DNA of 64,000 nt from Amycolatopsis palatopharyngis (GTDB lineage: Bacteria > Actinomycetota > Actinomycetes > Mycobacteriales > Pseudonocardiaceae). Below the pieces are notes generated by a model. That model was given only the letters and a program-made list of their open reading frames with translations. It did no database searches and was not told the DNA's origin. The stretch covers positions 1 through 64,000 of the forward strand of contig NZ_PQHZ01000008.1 of the NCBI RefSeq assembly GCF_003385185.1, in the 5' to 3' direction. Position 1 is the stretch's first letter. Each line of letters starts with the position of its first letter. The translations under genes were made by a program, and so were the position numbers. Positions 37,347 to 45,774 of the stretch are shown piece after piece.

Positions 37347-37559
37347 ATGACGCACGCCACGGTCGCTGCGGCGCAACCCGTTCCGGTCAGCATCCCGATC
37401 CGACAGATCCTGCCGTGGGCGGTGTTCGTCGGCATCCTCTCGTTCATCCTGTTGTACTTCGTCAGCACCGAGGAGGGCGTCACCGCGCTGTTCTCCGGTG
37501 GCTACGTGCACGAGTTCGTGCACGACGGCAGGCACCTGCTCGCGTTCCCCTGCCACTGA
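37347..37559 (+). CDS. cbtB: Predicted cobalt transporter subunit CbtB
   Basis: A 70-residue protein with one membrane helix (about 20-42) and a short C-terminal tail rich in histidine (HEFVHDGRHLLAFPCH), the expected metal-binding end of CbtB. GGAGG precedes the ATG at 37347. It is located directly behind a cobalamin riboswitch and followed 12 bases later by cbtA. Confidence 0.9.
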   Translation: MTHATVAAAQPVPVSIPIRQILPWAVFVGILSFILLYFVSTEEGVTALFSGGYVHEFVHDGRHLLAFPCH

Positions 37560-37571
37560 CAGGGTGTGGCG

Positions 37572-38342
37572 ATGAGGAACCTGCTGGTCCGCGGGATGCT
37601 CGCGGGTCTGATCGCCGGTGCGCTCGCGACCGTGTTCGCCTATTTCTTCGGCGAGCCCTCGTTGAACGCGGCCATCGGCATCGAGGAAGCTACGGGCGGT
37701 GCCCACTCGCACGCCAATGCCGGTGCTCCGCGCCAGCACGGCGCGGAGTCCACTGAAGACGAACTCGTCACCCGCGGCGTGCAGAGCACGATCGGACTGT
37801 TCGCCGGGGTAGGTGGTTACGCCGTCGCGGTGGGTGGCCTGTTCGCGCTCGCGTTCGCGTTCCTGCACGGGCGCGTCGGCAGCCTGCGGCCCCGGCTCAC
37901 CTCGGCACTGCTGAGCGGCTGCGCGTACGCCGTGGTCGTCCTGGTGCCGTTCCTGAAGTACCCCGCCAACCCGCCCGCGGTGGGCCGGGGCGCCACAATC
38001 GGTTCACGCACCGCGCTGTACTTTGGCTTCCTCGCCCTTTCGGTCGTGTTCGCCATCGCCGCCGTGTACGCGGGGCGACGGATCGCCGACCGGCTCGGCC
38101 CGTGGGCCGGTGGCCTGCTCGGCGCGGGCGGCTACGTCGTCGTGATGGCGGTATGTGCGGCGTCTATGCCGGTGCTCGACGAACTTCCCGCGGGGTTCCC
38201 CGGCTCGACACTGTGGACGTTCCGGATCGCCTCGCTCGGCACGCAACTGGTGCTCTGGACCGCACTCGGCCTGGTCTTCGGCACCCTCGCCGAACGCTTA
38301 CTGACCGGCCGTACCACCGAGTCGGCTGTCATCGGGTCGTGA
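37572..38342 (+). CDS. cbtA: Predicted cobalt transporter CbtA
   Basis: A 256-residue membrane protein with about five or six helices and a His-containing loop (HSHANAGAPRQHG) after the first helix, typical of CbtA. With CbtB it is thought to bring in cobalt for B12 synthesis. ATG at 37572 is preferred over GTG 37566, because AGGG lies at proper spacing only for the former. Confidence 0.88.
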   Translation: MRNLLVRGMLAGLIAGALATVFAYFFGEPSLNAAIGIEEATGGAHSHANAGAPRQHGAESTEDELVTRGVQSTIGLFAGVGGYAVAVGGLFALAFAFLHGRVGSLRPRLTSALLSGCAYAVVVLVPFLKYPANPPAVGRGATIGSRTALYFGFLALSVVFAIAAVYAGRRIADRLGPWAGGLLGAGGYVVVMAVCAASMPVLDELPAGFPGSTLWTFRIASLGTQLVLWTALGLVFGTLAERLLTGRTTESAVIGS

Positions 38343-38349
38343 ACTTGAT

Positions 38350-38398
38350 CTATCGTTTATCGATGCTATCGTCTGTCGATAACATCGATAAACGATAG
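38350..38398. promoter_or_regulatory. Triple operator ATCG-N5-CGAT with 16-bp phasing
   Basis: Three copies of ATCG-N5-CGAT start at 38352, 38368 and 38384, exactly 16 bp apart. The outer two form a perfect 16-bp inverted repeat (38350-38365 with 38383-38398). The block lies directly upstream of the membrane-protein/HTH gene pair, whose product at 39042 is the natural candidate binder. Confidence 0.75.
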
Positions 38399-38409
38399 GA
38401 GATGCGGTC

Positions 38410-39042
38410 ATGTCCTCCATCCGGAAGCGACTCGGCGAACCGCTGAGCACCACCGACAAGCGCCTCGTCACGATCTTCGGATTGCTCTTCGTCACGGCGT
38501 TCGCACTGGTCAACTACGGCACCGTCCGTGCGGCGACCACCGGGTGCACGGAGATCACCTACGGGGGCCCCACCTTCGCCAGCACCGTTCAGTCCGGTGT
38601 GGCCGTCACGGTGGCGACGAAGCGGGTATGCCCCGTAGACGGGCAGCTCTCCACGACAGATCTGTTCCTCTCCCTCGGCGCAACGCTGCCCGCACTGGTG
38701 TTCAGCGCGGGCGCCCTGCTCCTGCTCTGGCGGTTCCTCTGGGGCGCCGTGCGACCGGGACTGCACGCGCCGGTGACACCAGGTCGGCTGCGCACACTGG
38801 GCTGGTTCGTCCTCATCGGTGGTCCGGTCAGCGAGGGTCTCGGGCATTTCTGGACCTACGAACTGGCCGAAAGCCTGCTGGGCGGCGACGAATACCGCAT
38901 GGGCGACTACTCCGCTTGGCTGCAGGAGTTGCAGATGGATTTCCCGTGGTGGTCGGTCTTCGCCGGGGTGTCCGCGCTCGTGGTGGCGAAACTGCTGCGG
39001 ATCGAGGTCCGCATGGGTGAGGAACTGGAGGGCACCATCTGA
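38410..39042 (+). CDS. Four-helix membrane protein (DUF2975-like)
   Basis: A 210-residue protein with four predicted membrane helices (near 22-40, 92-118, 135-155 and 175-195) and two cysteines in the first extracytoplasmic loop (TGCTE, RVCPV). The pairing with a tiny Cro-like regulator overlapping its stop matches the DUF2975/YozG-type module of Gram-positive bacteria, so I assign it there by context. ATG at 38410 follows GGAG. Function unknown. Confidence 0.65.
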   Translation: MSSIRKRLGEPLSTTDKRLVTIFGLLFVTAFALVNYGTVRAATTGCTEITYGGPTFASTVQSGVAVTVATKRVCPVDGQLSTTDLFLSLGATLPALVFSAGALLLLWRFLWGAVRPGLHAPVTPGRLRTLGWFVLIGGPVSEGLGHFWTYELAESLLGGDEYRMGDYSAWLQELQMDFPWWSVFAGVSALVVAKLLRIEVRMGEELEGTI

Positions 39043-39272
39043 TGCCGCCGGAGGCAACGCACCGGATCCGCATCCACCTCGACGCCGTACTCGCCGAGCG
39101 GGGGATGACGGTCGCGGAACTCGCCGAGCGGGTCGGACTCACTCCGGTGAACATCTCGGTACTGAAGAACGGCAGGGCAAAGGCGATCCGGTTCTCGACA
39201 CTGTCCAAACTGTGCGAGGTACTGGACTGTCAGCCCGGCGATCTGCTCACCTTCGACCGGCAGCGCGACTGA
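39042..39272 (+). CDS. Small Cro/CI-family HTH regulator (YozG-like)
   Basis: A 76-residue protein that is essentially one helix-turn-helix: LAERGMTVAELAERVGLTPVNISVLKNGRAKAIRF followed by LSKLCEVLDCQPGDLLTF. Its ATG shares a base with the stop of the membrane-protein gene. It probably binds the triple operator at 38350 and controls its own operon. Its last 26 bases overlap the convergent cobD gene. Confidence 0.88.
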   Translation: MPPEATHRIRIHLDAVLAERGMTVAELAERVGLTPVNISVLKNGRAKAIRFSTLSKLCEVLDCQPGDLLTFDRQRD

Positions 39273-40230
39273 ACCGTGGCCTGCCGGCGGCCGCCAGGCC
39301 GAAACCCGTTGCGAGCGCGGCCAAGCCGACCAGCCGTGACAGCCGCACGGCCCGGCGCAGGTCCCCGGCGCCGGGCGGCGGTCCTTGACCGAGCGGGCCT
39401 CTGTCCTCGACCCTGCCGCCGTAGCTGTTGCTGCCACCGAGCCGGACACCGAGCGCACCGGCGAACGCGGCTTCCACCGGTCCGGCGTTGGGGCTGGGGT
39501 GCCGGTGGGCATCGCGCCGCCACGCCAGCAGGGCGGCCTGCGAGCGGCCGGCCACCAGCGGTGCGCACAGTGCGGCGGCGGCCGCACTGAGGCGGGCCGG
39601 GATCAGATTCGCGAGATCGTCCGCACGGGCCGACGCCCAGCCGAACTCGGCATACCGTGGCGACCGGTGGCCGACCATCGCGTCCAGTGTGTTCAGCGCC
39701 CGGTACCCGAGCAGCCCGGGGAGTCCGGCCACGCCGCCCCAGAACAACGGCGCCACGACGGCGTCCGAGGTGTTCTCCGCGATCGACTCGGTGACCGCCC
39801 GCGCCAGCGCGGTCGCGTCAAGACCGTCGGGGTCACGCCCGCACAGGTGCGCGAGCCGCGCCCGTGCCCCCGCGATGTCGCCGGCGTCGAGCAGCCGGGC
39901 CATCTGCTCACCCTCCGTGGCCAGTCCGCTGCCGCCGAGCACGGCCCACGTCGCGACGGTGGTCGCCGCGAACCGGGCCGTGGCGTTGTTCCTGGTCCGT
40001 GCGGAGACCGCCAAGCCCGTGGCCGTGGCCCCACCCGCGCACAGCGCGGTGTACAGCACTCCACGGAACCGGGACGCGCTCCACATCCGCCGTTCCAGGG
40101 TCGCGGCGGCGTTGCCGAAGACGGCGACCGGATGTCCGCGCCGCGGATCTCCGAAGTACAGATCGGCCGCGTAACCAGCGGCTATACCGGCCGCTGTCGC
40201 GGTTCGGCGGGTCAACCTCGCGGACACCAC
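39247..40230 (-). CDS. cobD: Adenosylcobinamide-phosphate synthase
   Basis: A 327-residue CbiB/CobD membrane protein that attaches aminopropanol (or its phosphate) to adenosylcobyric acid. GYAADLYFGDPRRGHPV at the start, TESIAENTSDAVVAPLFW in the middle and the C-terminal SPNAGPVEAAFAGALGVRLGG are the family signatures. The GTG at 40230 has AGGG at eight bases; an ATG-like start further out is not credible. Divergent from cobU by 36 bases. Confidence 0.92.
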   Translation of the reverse strand: MVSARLTRRTATAAGIAAGYAADLYFGDPRRGHPVAVFGNAAATLERRMWSASRFRGVLYTALCAGGATATGLAVSARTRNNATARFAATTVATWAVLGGSGLATEGEQMARLLDAGDIAGARARLAHLCGRDPDGLDATALARAVTESIAENTSDAVVAPLFWGGVAGLPGLLGYRALNTLDAMVGHRSPRYAEFGWASARADDLANLIPARLSAAAAALCAPLVAGRSQAALLAWRRDAHRHPSPNAGPVEAAFAGALGVRLGGSNSYGGRVEDRGPLGQGPPPGAGDLRRAVRLSRLVGLAALATGFGLAAAGRPRFSRAAGRR

Positions 40231-40266
40231 AGCGAGGACCCTAATGCGTCCGCGACAATACCTCCC

Positions 40267-40929
40267 ATGCCTCCCGCCAAGACCCCCTCCGCCCGCCCCA
40301 CCCGACGGCTCGCCGAACTCGTGGCCGACCGGCTGGAAGCCGGGGCCAGGTTGCTGCGCCGGTTCTGCGGCACGCCCGACCGGGACGGTCGAGTGCTGAT
40401 CCTCGGCGGTGTCCGTTCCGGCAAGTCCAGGCACGCGGAGCAGCTCATCTCCCGGTACCCGGCCGTCACCTACGTCGCTGGCGGGCTGCCGCCGGGTGAC
40501 GACGATCCGGAGTGGGCCGCACGGGTGGCCCAGCACCGGGCTCGCAGGCCCGCCCACTGGCACACGATCGAATCCGCCGATCTCGCGAAGACGTTGCGTG
40601 AAGCGACGACCCCGCTGCTGATCGACTGCCTGGGCACCTGGCTCAGCCGGGTGCTCGGCGAGGTCGGGGCCTGGGACCAGCGCGAGGGATGGCAGGTTCG
40701 GGTGGACGAGCGGCTGGCCGACGTCGTGGAGGCATGGGCGGGGGCCAGGGTGCCGGTGGTGGCGGTGAGCAACGAGGTGGGCAGTGGGATCGTGCCCCCG
40801 ACCTTCTCGGGCCGGGTCTTTCGTGATGTGCTCGGTGCGTTGAACAGCCAGATCGCCGCCCGCTCTGATGAGGTGCTGCTGGTCGTCGCGGGCCGGGCGC
40901 TGGAACTGAAGGAGAACGGAAGCCGATGA
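40267..40929 (+). CDS. cobU: Bifunctional adenosylcobinamide kinase / guanylyltransferase
   Basis: A 220-residue nucleotide-loop enzyme. The P-loop GGVRSGKSRHAEQL follows a 40-residue N-terminal extension that most CobU/CobP proteins lack. SNEVGSGIVPP and FRDVLGALNSQIA are conserved CobU segments. It phosphorylates cobinamide and adds GMP. Its stop overlaps the cobT start (ATGA). Confidence 0.93.
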   Translation: MPPAKTPSARPTRRLAELVADRLEAGARLLRRFCGTPDRDGRVLILGGVRSGKSRHAEQLISRYPAVTYVAGGLPPGDDDPEWAARVAQHRARRPAHWHTIESADLAKTLREATTPLLIDCLGTWLSRVLGEVGAWDQREGWQVRVDERLADVVEAWAGARVPVVAVSNEVGSGIVPPTFSGRVFRDVLGALNSQIAARSDEVLLVVAGRALELKENGSR

Positions 40930-41975
40930 CGATCTTCGAGGTAGCGCCGGTTCCCCGGCCGAGCGAGCGGGCCAGGATGGCCGCGCAGGAACGGCTGGAC
41001 GGGCTGGTCAAGCCGCTCGGCGCGCTCGGGAGGCTGGAGGAACTCGCGGCGTGGCTCTGTGCCGCGCACGATCAGGTGCCACCACGGGCACTCGACGACG
41101 TGCGTGTGGTGATCTTCGCGGGCGATCACGGCGTGGCTGCCACCTCGGCGGTGTCGGCCTATCCCAGGGAGATCACCGCCGCGATGGTGCGGGTGTTCCT
41201 CGCCGGTGTCAGCGGGGTGGGTGTGCTTGCCGAGCAGGTGGGTGCACGCGTGCGGGTATTGGACATCGGGGTGGACGCCGATCTGGACGACGTCGCTCCG
41301 GAGATCACCGCGCACAAGATCCGGCGTGGGTCCGGTTCGATCGACGTCACCGACGCGCTGGAACCCGAGGAGACCCTGCGTGCCCTCGCCGCGGGCCGCG
41401 CGGTGGCCGACGCGGAGATCGACGGGGGTGCGGACCTGCTCATTCCCGGCGACATGGGCATCGGCAACACCACGGTGGCCGCCGCGCTGGTGGCGGCGAT
41501 GCTGGGACTGCCCGCGGAGGAGGTCGTCGGCACGGGAACCGGGGTGGACGAGGCAGGCAGGGCGCACAAGGTATCGGTGGTGACGGCCGCGCTGGACCGC
41601 ACGGGCAGGCACGAGGGCGACCCCGTCGCGCTGCTCACCGCACTCGGCAGCGCGTGCGCGGCGGCGACCGCCGGATTCCTCGTGCAGGCGGCGGTGCGTG
41701 GGGTGCCCGTACTGCTGGACGGCGTGTACTCCGGCGCGGCGGCCCTGCTGGCCGCGGAACTCGCACCGGGCGCACAGCGCTGGTGGCTGGCCGGGCACCG
41801 CTCGACCGAGCCTTCGCAGGCGTTCGCACTGAAGGCACTCGGTCTCGAACCGATCCTCGACCTGGGCCTGCGCCTGGGCGAGGGCAGCGGCGCCGTGCAG
41901 GCGGTGCCCGTACTGCGCTCCGCCCGTGCGGTGCTCGCCGGAATGGGTTCGCTGGCCGACCTCGACCTCGGCTGA
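40926..41975 (+). CDS. cobT: Nicotinate-nucleotide-dimethylbenzimidazole phosphoribosyltransferase
   Basis: A 349-residue CobT that makes alpha-ribazole phosphate for the lower ligand. PLGALGRLEELAAWLCA, IFAGDHGVA, GDMGIGNTTVAAAL and GTGVDEAGRAHK are the expected motifs. Translation is coupled to cobU by a four-base overlap; cobS follows two bases after the stop. Works with bluB in this window. Confidence 0.95.
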   Translation: MTIFEVAPVPRPSERARMAAQERLDGLVKPLGALGRLEELAAWLCAAHDQVPPRALDDVRVVIFAGDHGVAATSAVSAYPREITAAMVRVFLAGVSGVGVLAEQVGARVRVLDIGVDADLDDVAPEITAHKIRRGSGSIDVTDALEPEETLRALAAGRAVADAEIDGGADLLIPGDMGIGNTTVAAALVAAMLGLPAEEVVGTGTGVDEAGRAHKVSVVTAALDRTGRHEGDPVALLTALGSACAAATAGFLVQAAVRGVPVLLDGVYSGAAALLAAELAPGAQRWWLAGHRSTEPSQAFALKALGLEPILDLGLRLGEGSGAVQAVPVLRSARAVLAGMGSLADLDLG

Positions 41976-41977
41976 GC

Positions 41978-42739
41978 GTGCACGTTCCGGTAGCCGACCC
42001 ACTGCGGATGGCGTTGGGCACGCTCACGGCATTGCCGGTACCCGCACCACGCACCATCGACCGGCGGGTGGCCGCGGGCGCGATGCTGCTCGCCCCGCTC
42101 GCCGCCGTGGTGCTCGCCGTACCCGCCGGACTCGTCGTGTGGGCGGGCGACACTCTCGGGTTGCCCCCACTCGCCTCGGCCGTGCTGGCCGTCGCCGTGG
42201 TGGCGCTGGGCAGCAGGGGACTGCACCTCGACGGGCTGGCCGACACCGCGGACGGGCTCGGCGCATCCTACGACCGGGAACGAGCGCTGACGGTCATGCG
42301 CAAGGGTGATGCGGGCCCGTCTGGTGTCGCGACGCTGACGCTGGTGCTGCTCCTGCAGTGCGCCGCGCTGGCCGGGGCGATCGAGGCTGGACACGGTGTC
42401 GTCGCGGTGGCCGTGGCCGTCGTCGGCGGCCGCGCGGTACTGGCGTTGTGCTGCGCCCGCGGCGTCCCCTCGGCCCGACCGGAGGGGCTGGGGGCGACGG
42501 TGGCAGGCGCCGTGCCCATCACCGCAGTGGTGCTGGTGCTGGCCCTCGTCGGCGGACTCGCGGCGTTCGCACCCGGCGTCGCGTGGTGGCGAGGCCCGCT
42601 CGCGGTACTGCTCGGCTGCCTTGCGACGGCGGCGCTGCTGGCGCGCTGCGTCGCGCGACTCGGCGGGATCACCGGCGACGTCCTCGGCGGCTGTGTCGAG
42701 GCCGCCACCGCCGCCGCACTACTGACCCTCGCCCCCTAG
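41978..42739 (+). CDS. cobS: Cobalamin (5'-phosphate) synthase
   Basis: A 253-residue integral membrane protein joining GDP-cobinamide with alpha-ribazole. The active-site segment LDGLADTADGLGA and the C-terminal RLGGITGDVLGG match CobS, with several membrane helices between. GTG at 41978 lies two bases after cobT. The 3' end overlaps the convergent cobC frame by 21 bases, in a region altered by a long palindrome. Confidence 0.93.
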   Translation: MHVPVADPLRMALGTLTALPVPAPRTIDRRVAAGAMLLAPLAAVVLAVPAGLVVWAGDTLGLPPLASAVLAVAVVALGSRGLHLDGLADTADGLGASYDRERALTVMRKGDAGPSGVATLTLVLLLQCAALAGAIEAGHGVVAVAVAVVGGRAVLALCCARGVPSARPEGLGATVAGAVPITAVVLVLALVGGLAAFAPGVAWWRGPLAVLLGCLATAALLARCVARLGGITGDVLGGCVEAATAAALLTLAP

Positions 42740-43786
42740 CTCCCCCGCCCTAACTACCGCGCTTTCCCGGGAAAGCGCGGTAGTTAGGGTGGCGAGGAAG
42801 CCGCGGATGGTGGGCTCGTCACGGACGGCGATCCGGAGCCAGTCCGGGCCGAGGCCGGGAAATGTGTCTCCCCGCCGCACGGCGTATCCGGCAGCACGCA
42901 GTTCCGCCCGCACGCGCTCGCCCCCGGGCACGCGCACCAGCACGAACGGCGCCCGCGGTGTGCCCGCCACCTCGACTCCGAGCGCCTCCAGCCCCGCGAC
43001 GAGGAACTCCCTGTCCCGCACGGCCTCCTTCGCCAGTGACTCGGCCTCCGCCTGCGCGGCACGGGCGCTGCAGGCGGCCATCGCCGTCGCGGCAAGGCTC
43101 GACACCGACCAGGGCGGCTGCACGGCGCGCAATCGGCGCACCACGTCCGGTTCGGCCAGCACATATCCCGCCCGCAGCCCGGCGATGCCCCAGGTCTTGG
43201 TCAGGCTGCGCAGCACGACGAATCCAGGAATCCGTTCCCCGGCAAGCGTTTCCGGCTCCCCTGGGATCGCGTCGAGGAAGGCCTCGTCCACCACGACGAG
43301 ACGGCCTGGCCGACCGAGCGCGCGTACGGCGGACGCCGGGTGCAACACGGAGGTCGGATTCGTCGGATTGCCCACGAACACCAGATCGGCGTCCTCCGGC
43401 ACGGCCGTGGGGTCCAGGGTGAATCCGTCCTCGGCCCGGAGCGCCACTCGCGTGACGGGATGTCCCGCCGCCCGCACCGCGGCCTCCGGCTCGGTGAACT
43501 GTGGATGGACAACCGCGACGCGCCGCGGGCGCAGTGCGGTGGCCAACAGGGTGAACGCCTCCGCGGCACCCGCCGTCGGCAGCACGTCCTCGGCTGCTCG
43601 CCCGTGCCGGACGGCGATGGCAGCGGTCGCGGCCCGCACGTCCGGGTAGGCCGCCAGCAACGGGACCGCGAGTTCGAGCTCACGACGCAACCACTCCGGC
43701 GGAGCGGGCAGGCGCACGTTCACCGCGAGGTCCACCAGGCCATCGCCCACCTCACGGTCACCATGATGGCCGAGGTCAAACTCCAT
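42719..43786 (-). CDS. cobC: CobC-type PLP enzyme (threonine-phosphate decarboxylase-like)
   Basis: A 355-residue class I/II aminotransferase-fold protein, the CobC family that supplies the aminopropanol linker. LRAGYV follows the PLP lysine segment SLTKTWGIAG, and FVGNPTNPTSVL is the cofactor region. The start near MEFDLGHHGD overlaps the cobB stop. The last residues (TTALSRESAVV and beyond) are the translation of the 42-bp palindrome at 42748, which appears to have displaced the original stop. Confidence 0.85.
   Translation of the reverse strand: MEFDLGHHGDREVGDGLVDLAVNVRLPAPPEWLRRELELAVPLLAAYPDVRAATAAIAVRHGRAAEDVLPTAGAAEAFTLLATALRPRRVAVVHPQFTEPEAAVRAAGHPVTRVALRAEDGFTLDPTAVPEDADLVFVGNPTNPTSVLHPASAVRALGRPGRLVVVDEAFLDAIPGEPETLAGERIPGFVVLRSLTKTWGIAGLRAGYVLAEPDVVRRLRAVQPPWSVSSLAATAMAACSARAAQAEAESLAKEAVRDREFLVAGLEALGVEVAGTPRAPFVLVRVPGGERVRAELRAAGYAVRRGDTFPGLGPDWLRIAVRDEPTIRGFLATLTTALSRESAVVRAGELGGEGQ
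42748..42789. repeat. 42-bp perfect palindrome at the cobS/cobC junction
   Basis: Every base pairs around the CCC|GGG centre (42768/42769). It contains the core GCGCTTTCCCGGGAAAGCGC also found at 15831 and 15903. It may act as a two-way terminator for the convergent cobS and cobC genes, but it lies inside the cobC frame. Confidence 0.9.
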
Positions 43787-45125
43787 TGTGGACCGCATGG
43801 GCGAATCGTTGCGCGACACCGGGATGTCCCGCCCAGTGCACGTGCAGGTATGAGGCGTGCAGGGTAGGGGTCGCGAAACCGTCGGAGTGCTCATCCCACT
43901 GCCATGCCGGGTGAACGCCGGCTCCCGGCAGCACCTCGGTGCGGTGGAACTCGTGGCCGGTCACCTCCTCGCCACTGGGGGCGAGCAGTGTGTCCGCCGG
44001 TGCCGTCGCACGCCGGTAGCCGAGCGCTCCCCGCTCGGTCATCCGGGCACGGGCGTCCAGCGCGCCCACCATCGGCAGGCCATCCAGTTCACGGCAGAGG
44101 TACAGCAGCCCCGCACACTCGGCCACCACCGGCATACCGCGTCCGATCGCACCGGCGACCACCTTCCGCAGCCGTACGTTCGCGGACAACTCCTCGGCGT
44201 GTACCTCGGGGAATCCGCCGCCGAAATACAGCCCCGCGCAGTGTTCGGGCAATTCGGTGTCGTGCAACGGATCCAGATCCACGACGTCGACGCCCGCCGC
44301 TTCGAGCAACTCCGCCGTCTCGGTGTAGCGGAAGGTGAAGGCCTCACCACCCGCGGCCGCGACCACAGGACGCGCACCTCGTGTGGCTGATGGGGTCACC
44401 TCGTGCGCGGGATCCCACGCGACGCCGGGCAGCGCAGGCGCGGTGTCCGCGACCCTGCGCACGGCGTCGAGGTCCACTCCCCCGGCGATCCACGCGGCCA
44501 GCCGGGGCAGGAACCGCTCGGCCTCGGCGGCCCGTTCCGCCACCGGCACCAGACCGAGATGCCTGCTCGGTGCGTGGATCTCCGTGGTTCGGCGTAGTGC
44601 GCCGAGAACCGGGATCCCGGTGGGACGCAGCGCCGCACGGATCTCGTCCTCGTGCCGCTGCGAGCCCAGTTTGTTCAGGATGACACCGGCGAGGCGTACG
44701 TTCGGGTCGTAATTGGCGAATCCGAGCACCACAGCCGCGACGCTGCGACTGGCCGCGGAGGCATCCACCACCAGCACGACAGGAGCGTCGAGCAACTGGG
44801 CGACGTGCGCCGTGGAGGAGTAGCCCTCGGTGCCGAGCATCCCGTCGAACATCCCCATGACGCCTTCGATCACGGCGATCTCGGCCCTGCGGGCACCGTG
44901 CAGAAACAGGGGAACCACCCGCTGTTCCCCTTGCAGGAAGGGATCCAGGTTACGGGCGGGCAGGCCGGTGGCGAGGCAGTGGTAGCTCGGGTCGATGAAG
45001 TCGGGGCCGACCTTGTGCCCCGACACGGCGACGCCACGTTCGGAGAACGCGGCCATCAGCCCCGCGGCCACGGTGGTTTTGCCGTGCCCGGACGCGGGGG
45101 CCGCGATGATCAACCGGGCTACCAT
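43776..45125 (-). CDS. cobB: Cobyrinic acid a,c-diamide synthase
   Basis: A 449-residue glutamine amidotransferase that amidates the a and c side chains using ATP. The N-terminal P-loop APASGHGKTTVAAGLM and GVMGMFDGM segment belong to the synthetase domain; the C-terminal amidotransferase domain has the nucleophile in AECAGLLYL and GHEFHRTE. Length and order match CobB/hydrogenobyrinate a,c-diamide synthase. It sits in the leftward operon chelatase-cobO-cobB-cobC. Confidence 0.94.
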   Translation of the reverse strand: MVARLIIAAPASGHGKTTVAAGLMAAFSERGVAVSGHKVGPDFIDPSYHCLATGLPARNLDPFLQGEQRVVPLFLHGARRAEIAVIEGVMGMFDGMLGTEGYSSTAHVAQLLDAPVVLVVDASAASRSVAAVVLGFANYDPNVRLAGVILNKLGSQRHEDEIRAALRPTGIPVLGALRRTTEIHAPSRHLGLVPVAERAAEAERFLPRLAAWIAGGVDLDAVRRVADTAPALPGVAWDPAHEVTPSATRGARPVVAAAGGEAFTFRYTETAELLEAAGVDVVDLDPLHDTELPEHCAGLYFGGGFPEVHAEELSANVRLRKVVAGAIGRGMPVVAECAGLLYLCRELDGLPMVGALDARARMTERGALGYRRATAPADTLLAPSGEEVTGHEFHRTEVLPGAGVHPAWQWDEHSDGFATPTLHASYLHVHWAGHPGVAQRFAHAVHNGV

Positions 45126-45153
45126 CGGGCCGCCTCGCGCACTCGTACCGCCG

Positions 45154-45768
45154 TCACCACTCGATGCCCCGCTGCCCCTTCTGACCCGCGTCCATCGGAT
45201 GTTTGACCTTGGTCATCTCGACGACCAGATCCGCCGCGTCGATCAGCGCGGGTGGCGCGTTGCGGCCGGTGATCACCACGTGCTGGCGCCCTGGACGTTC
45301 GCGCAGTGCCCCCACGACGTCCTCGACGTCGATCCAGCCCCAGTGCAGCGGATAGGTGAACTCGTCGAGCACGTAGAAGTCGTGCCGTCCCTCGGCGAGC
45401 CTGCGGCTGATCTCCGCCCAGCCCTCACGCGCGTTGGCCGCGTGGTCTTCCTCGGTGCCCTGCTTCCTGGACCAGCTCCAGCCCTCGCCCATCTTGTGCC
45501 ACTCCACCGGACCCCCCTGCCCGCTGGACTCGTGCACCTCACCGAGGGCGCGCAGCGCGGACTCCTCGCCGACGCGCCACTTCGCCGACTTCACGAACTG
45601 GAACACCCCAATGGACCAGCCCTGGTTCCAGGCGCGCAGCGCCATCCCGAATGCGGCGGTCGACTTACCCTTCATTGGTCCTGTGTGGACGACCACGAGC
45701 GGACGGTTTCGCCGCTGCCGTGTGGTGAGTCCATCGTCCGGGACGACGTCCGGCTTTCCCTTCGGCAT
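45154..45768 (-). CDS. cobO: Cob(I)yrinic acid a,c-diamide adenosyltransferase
   Basis: A 204-residue CobO/CobA-type corrinoid adenosyltransferase. The P-loop HTGPMKGKSTAAFG is near residue 29, and FYVLDEFTYPLHWGWID is the conserved active-site region. It installs the upper adenosyl ligand. It lies six bases after the chelatase gene and 28 bases before cobB. Confidence 0.95.
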   Translation of the reverse strand: MPKGKPDVVPDDGLTTRQRRNRPLVVVHTGPMKGKSTAAFGMALRAWNQGWSIGVFQFVKSAKWRVGEESALRALGEVHESSGQGGPVEWHKMGEGWSWSRKQGTEEDHAANAREGWAEISRRLAEGRHDFYVLDEFTYPLHWGWIDVEDVVGALRERPGRQHVVITGRNAPPALIDAADLVVEMTKVKHPMDAGQKGQRGIEW

Positions 45769-45774
45769 ATCAGC

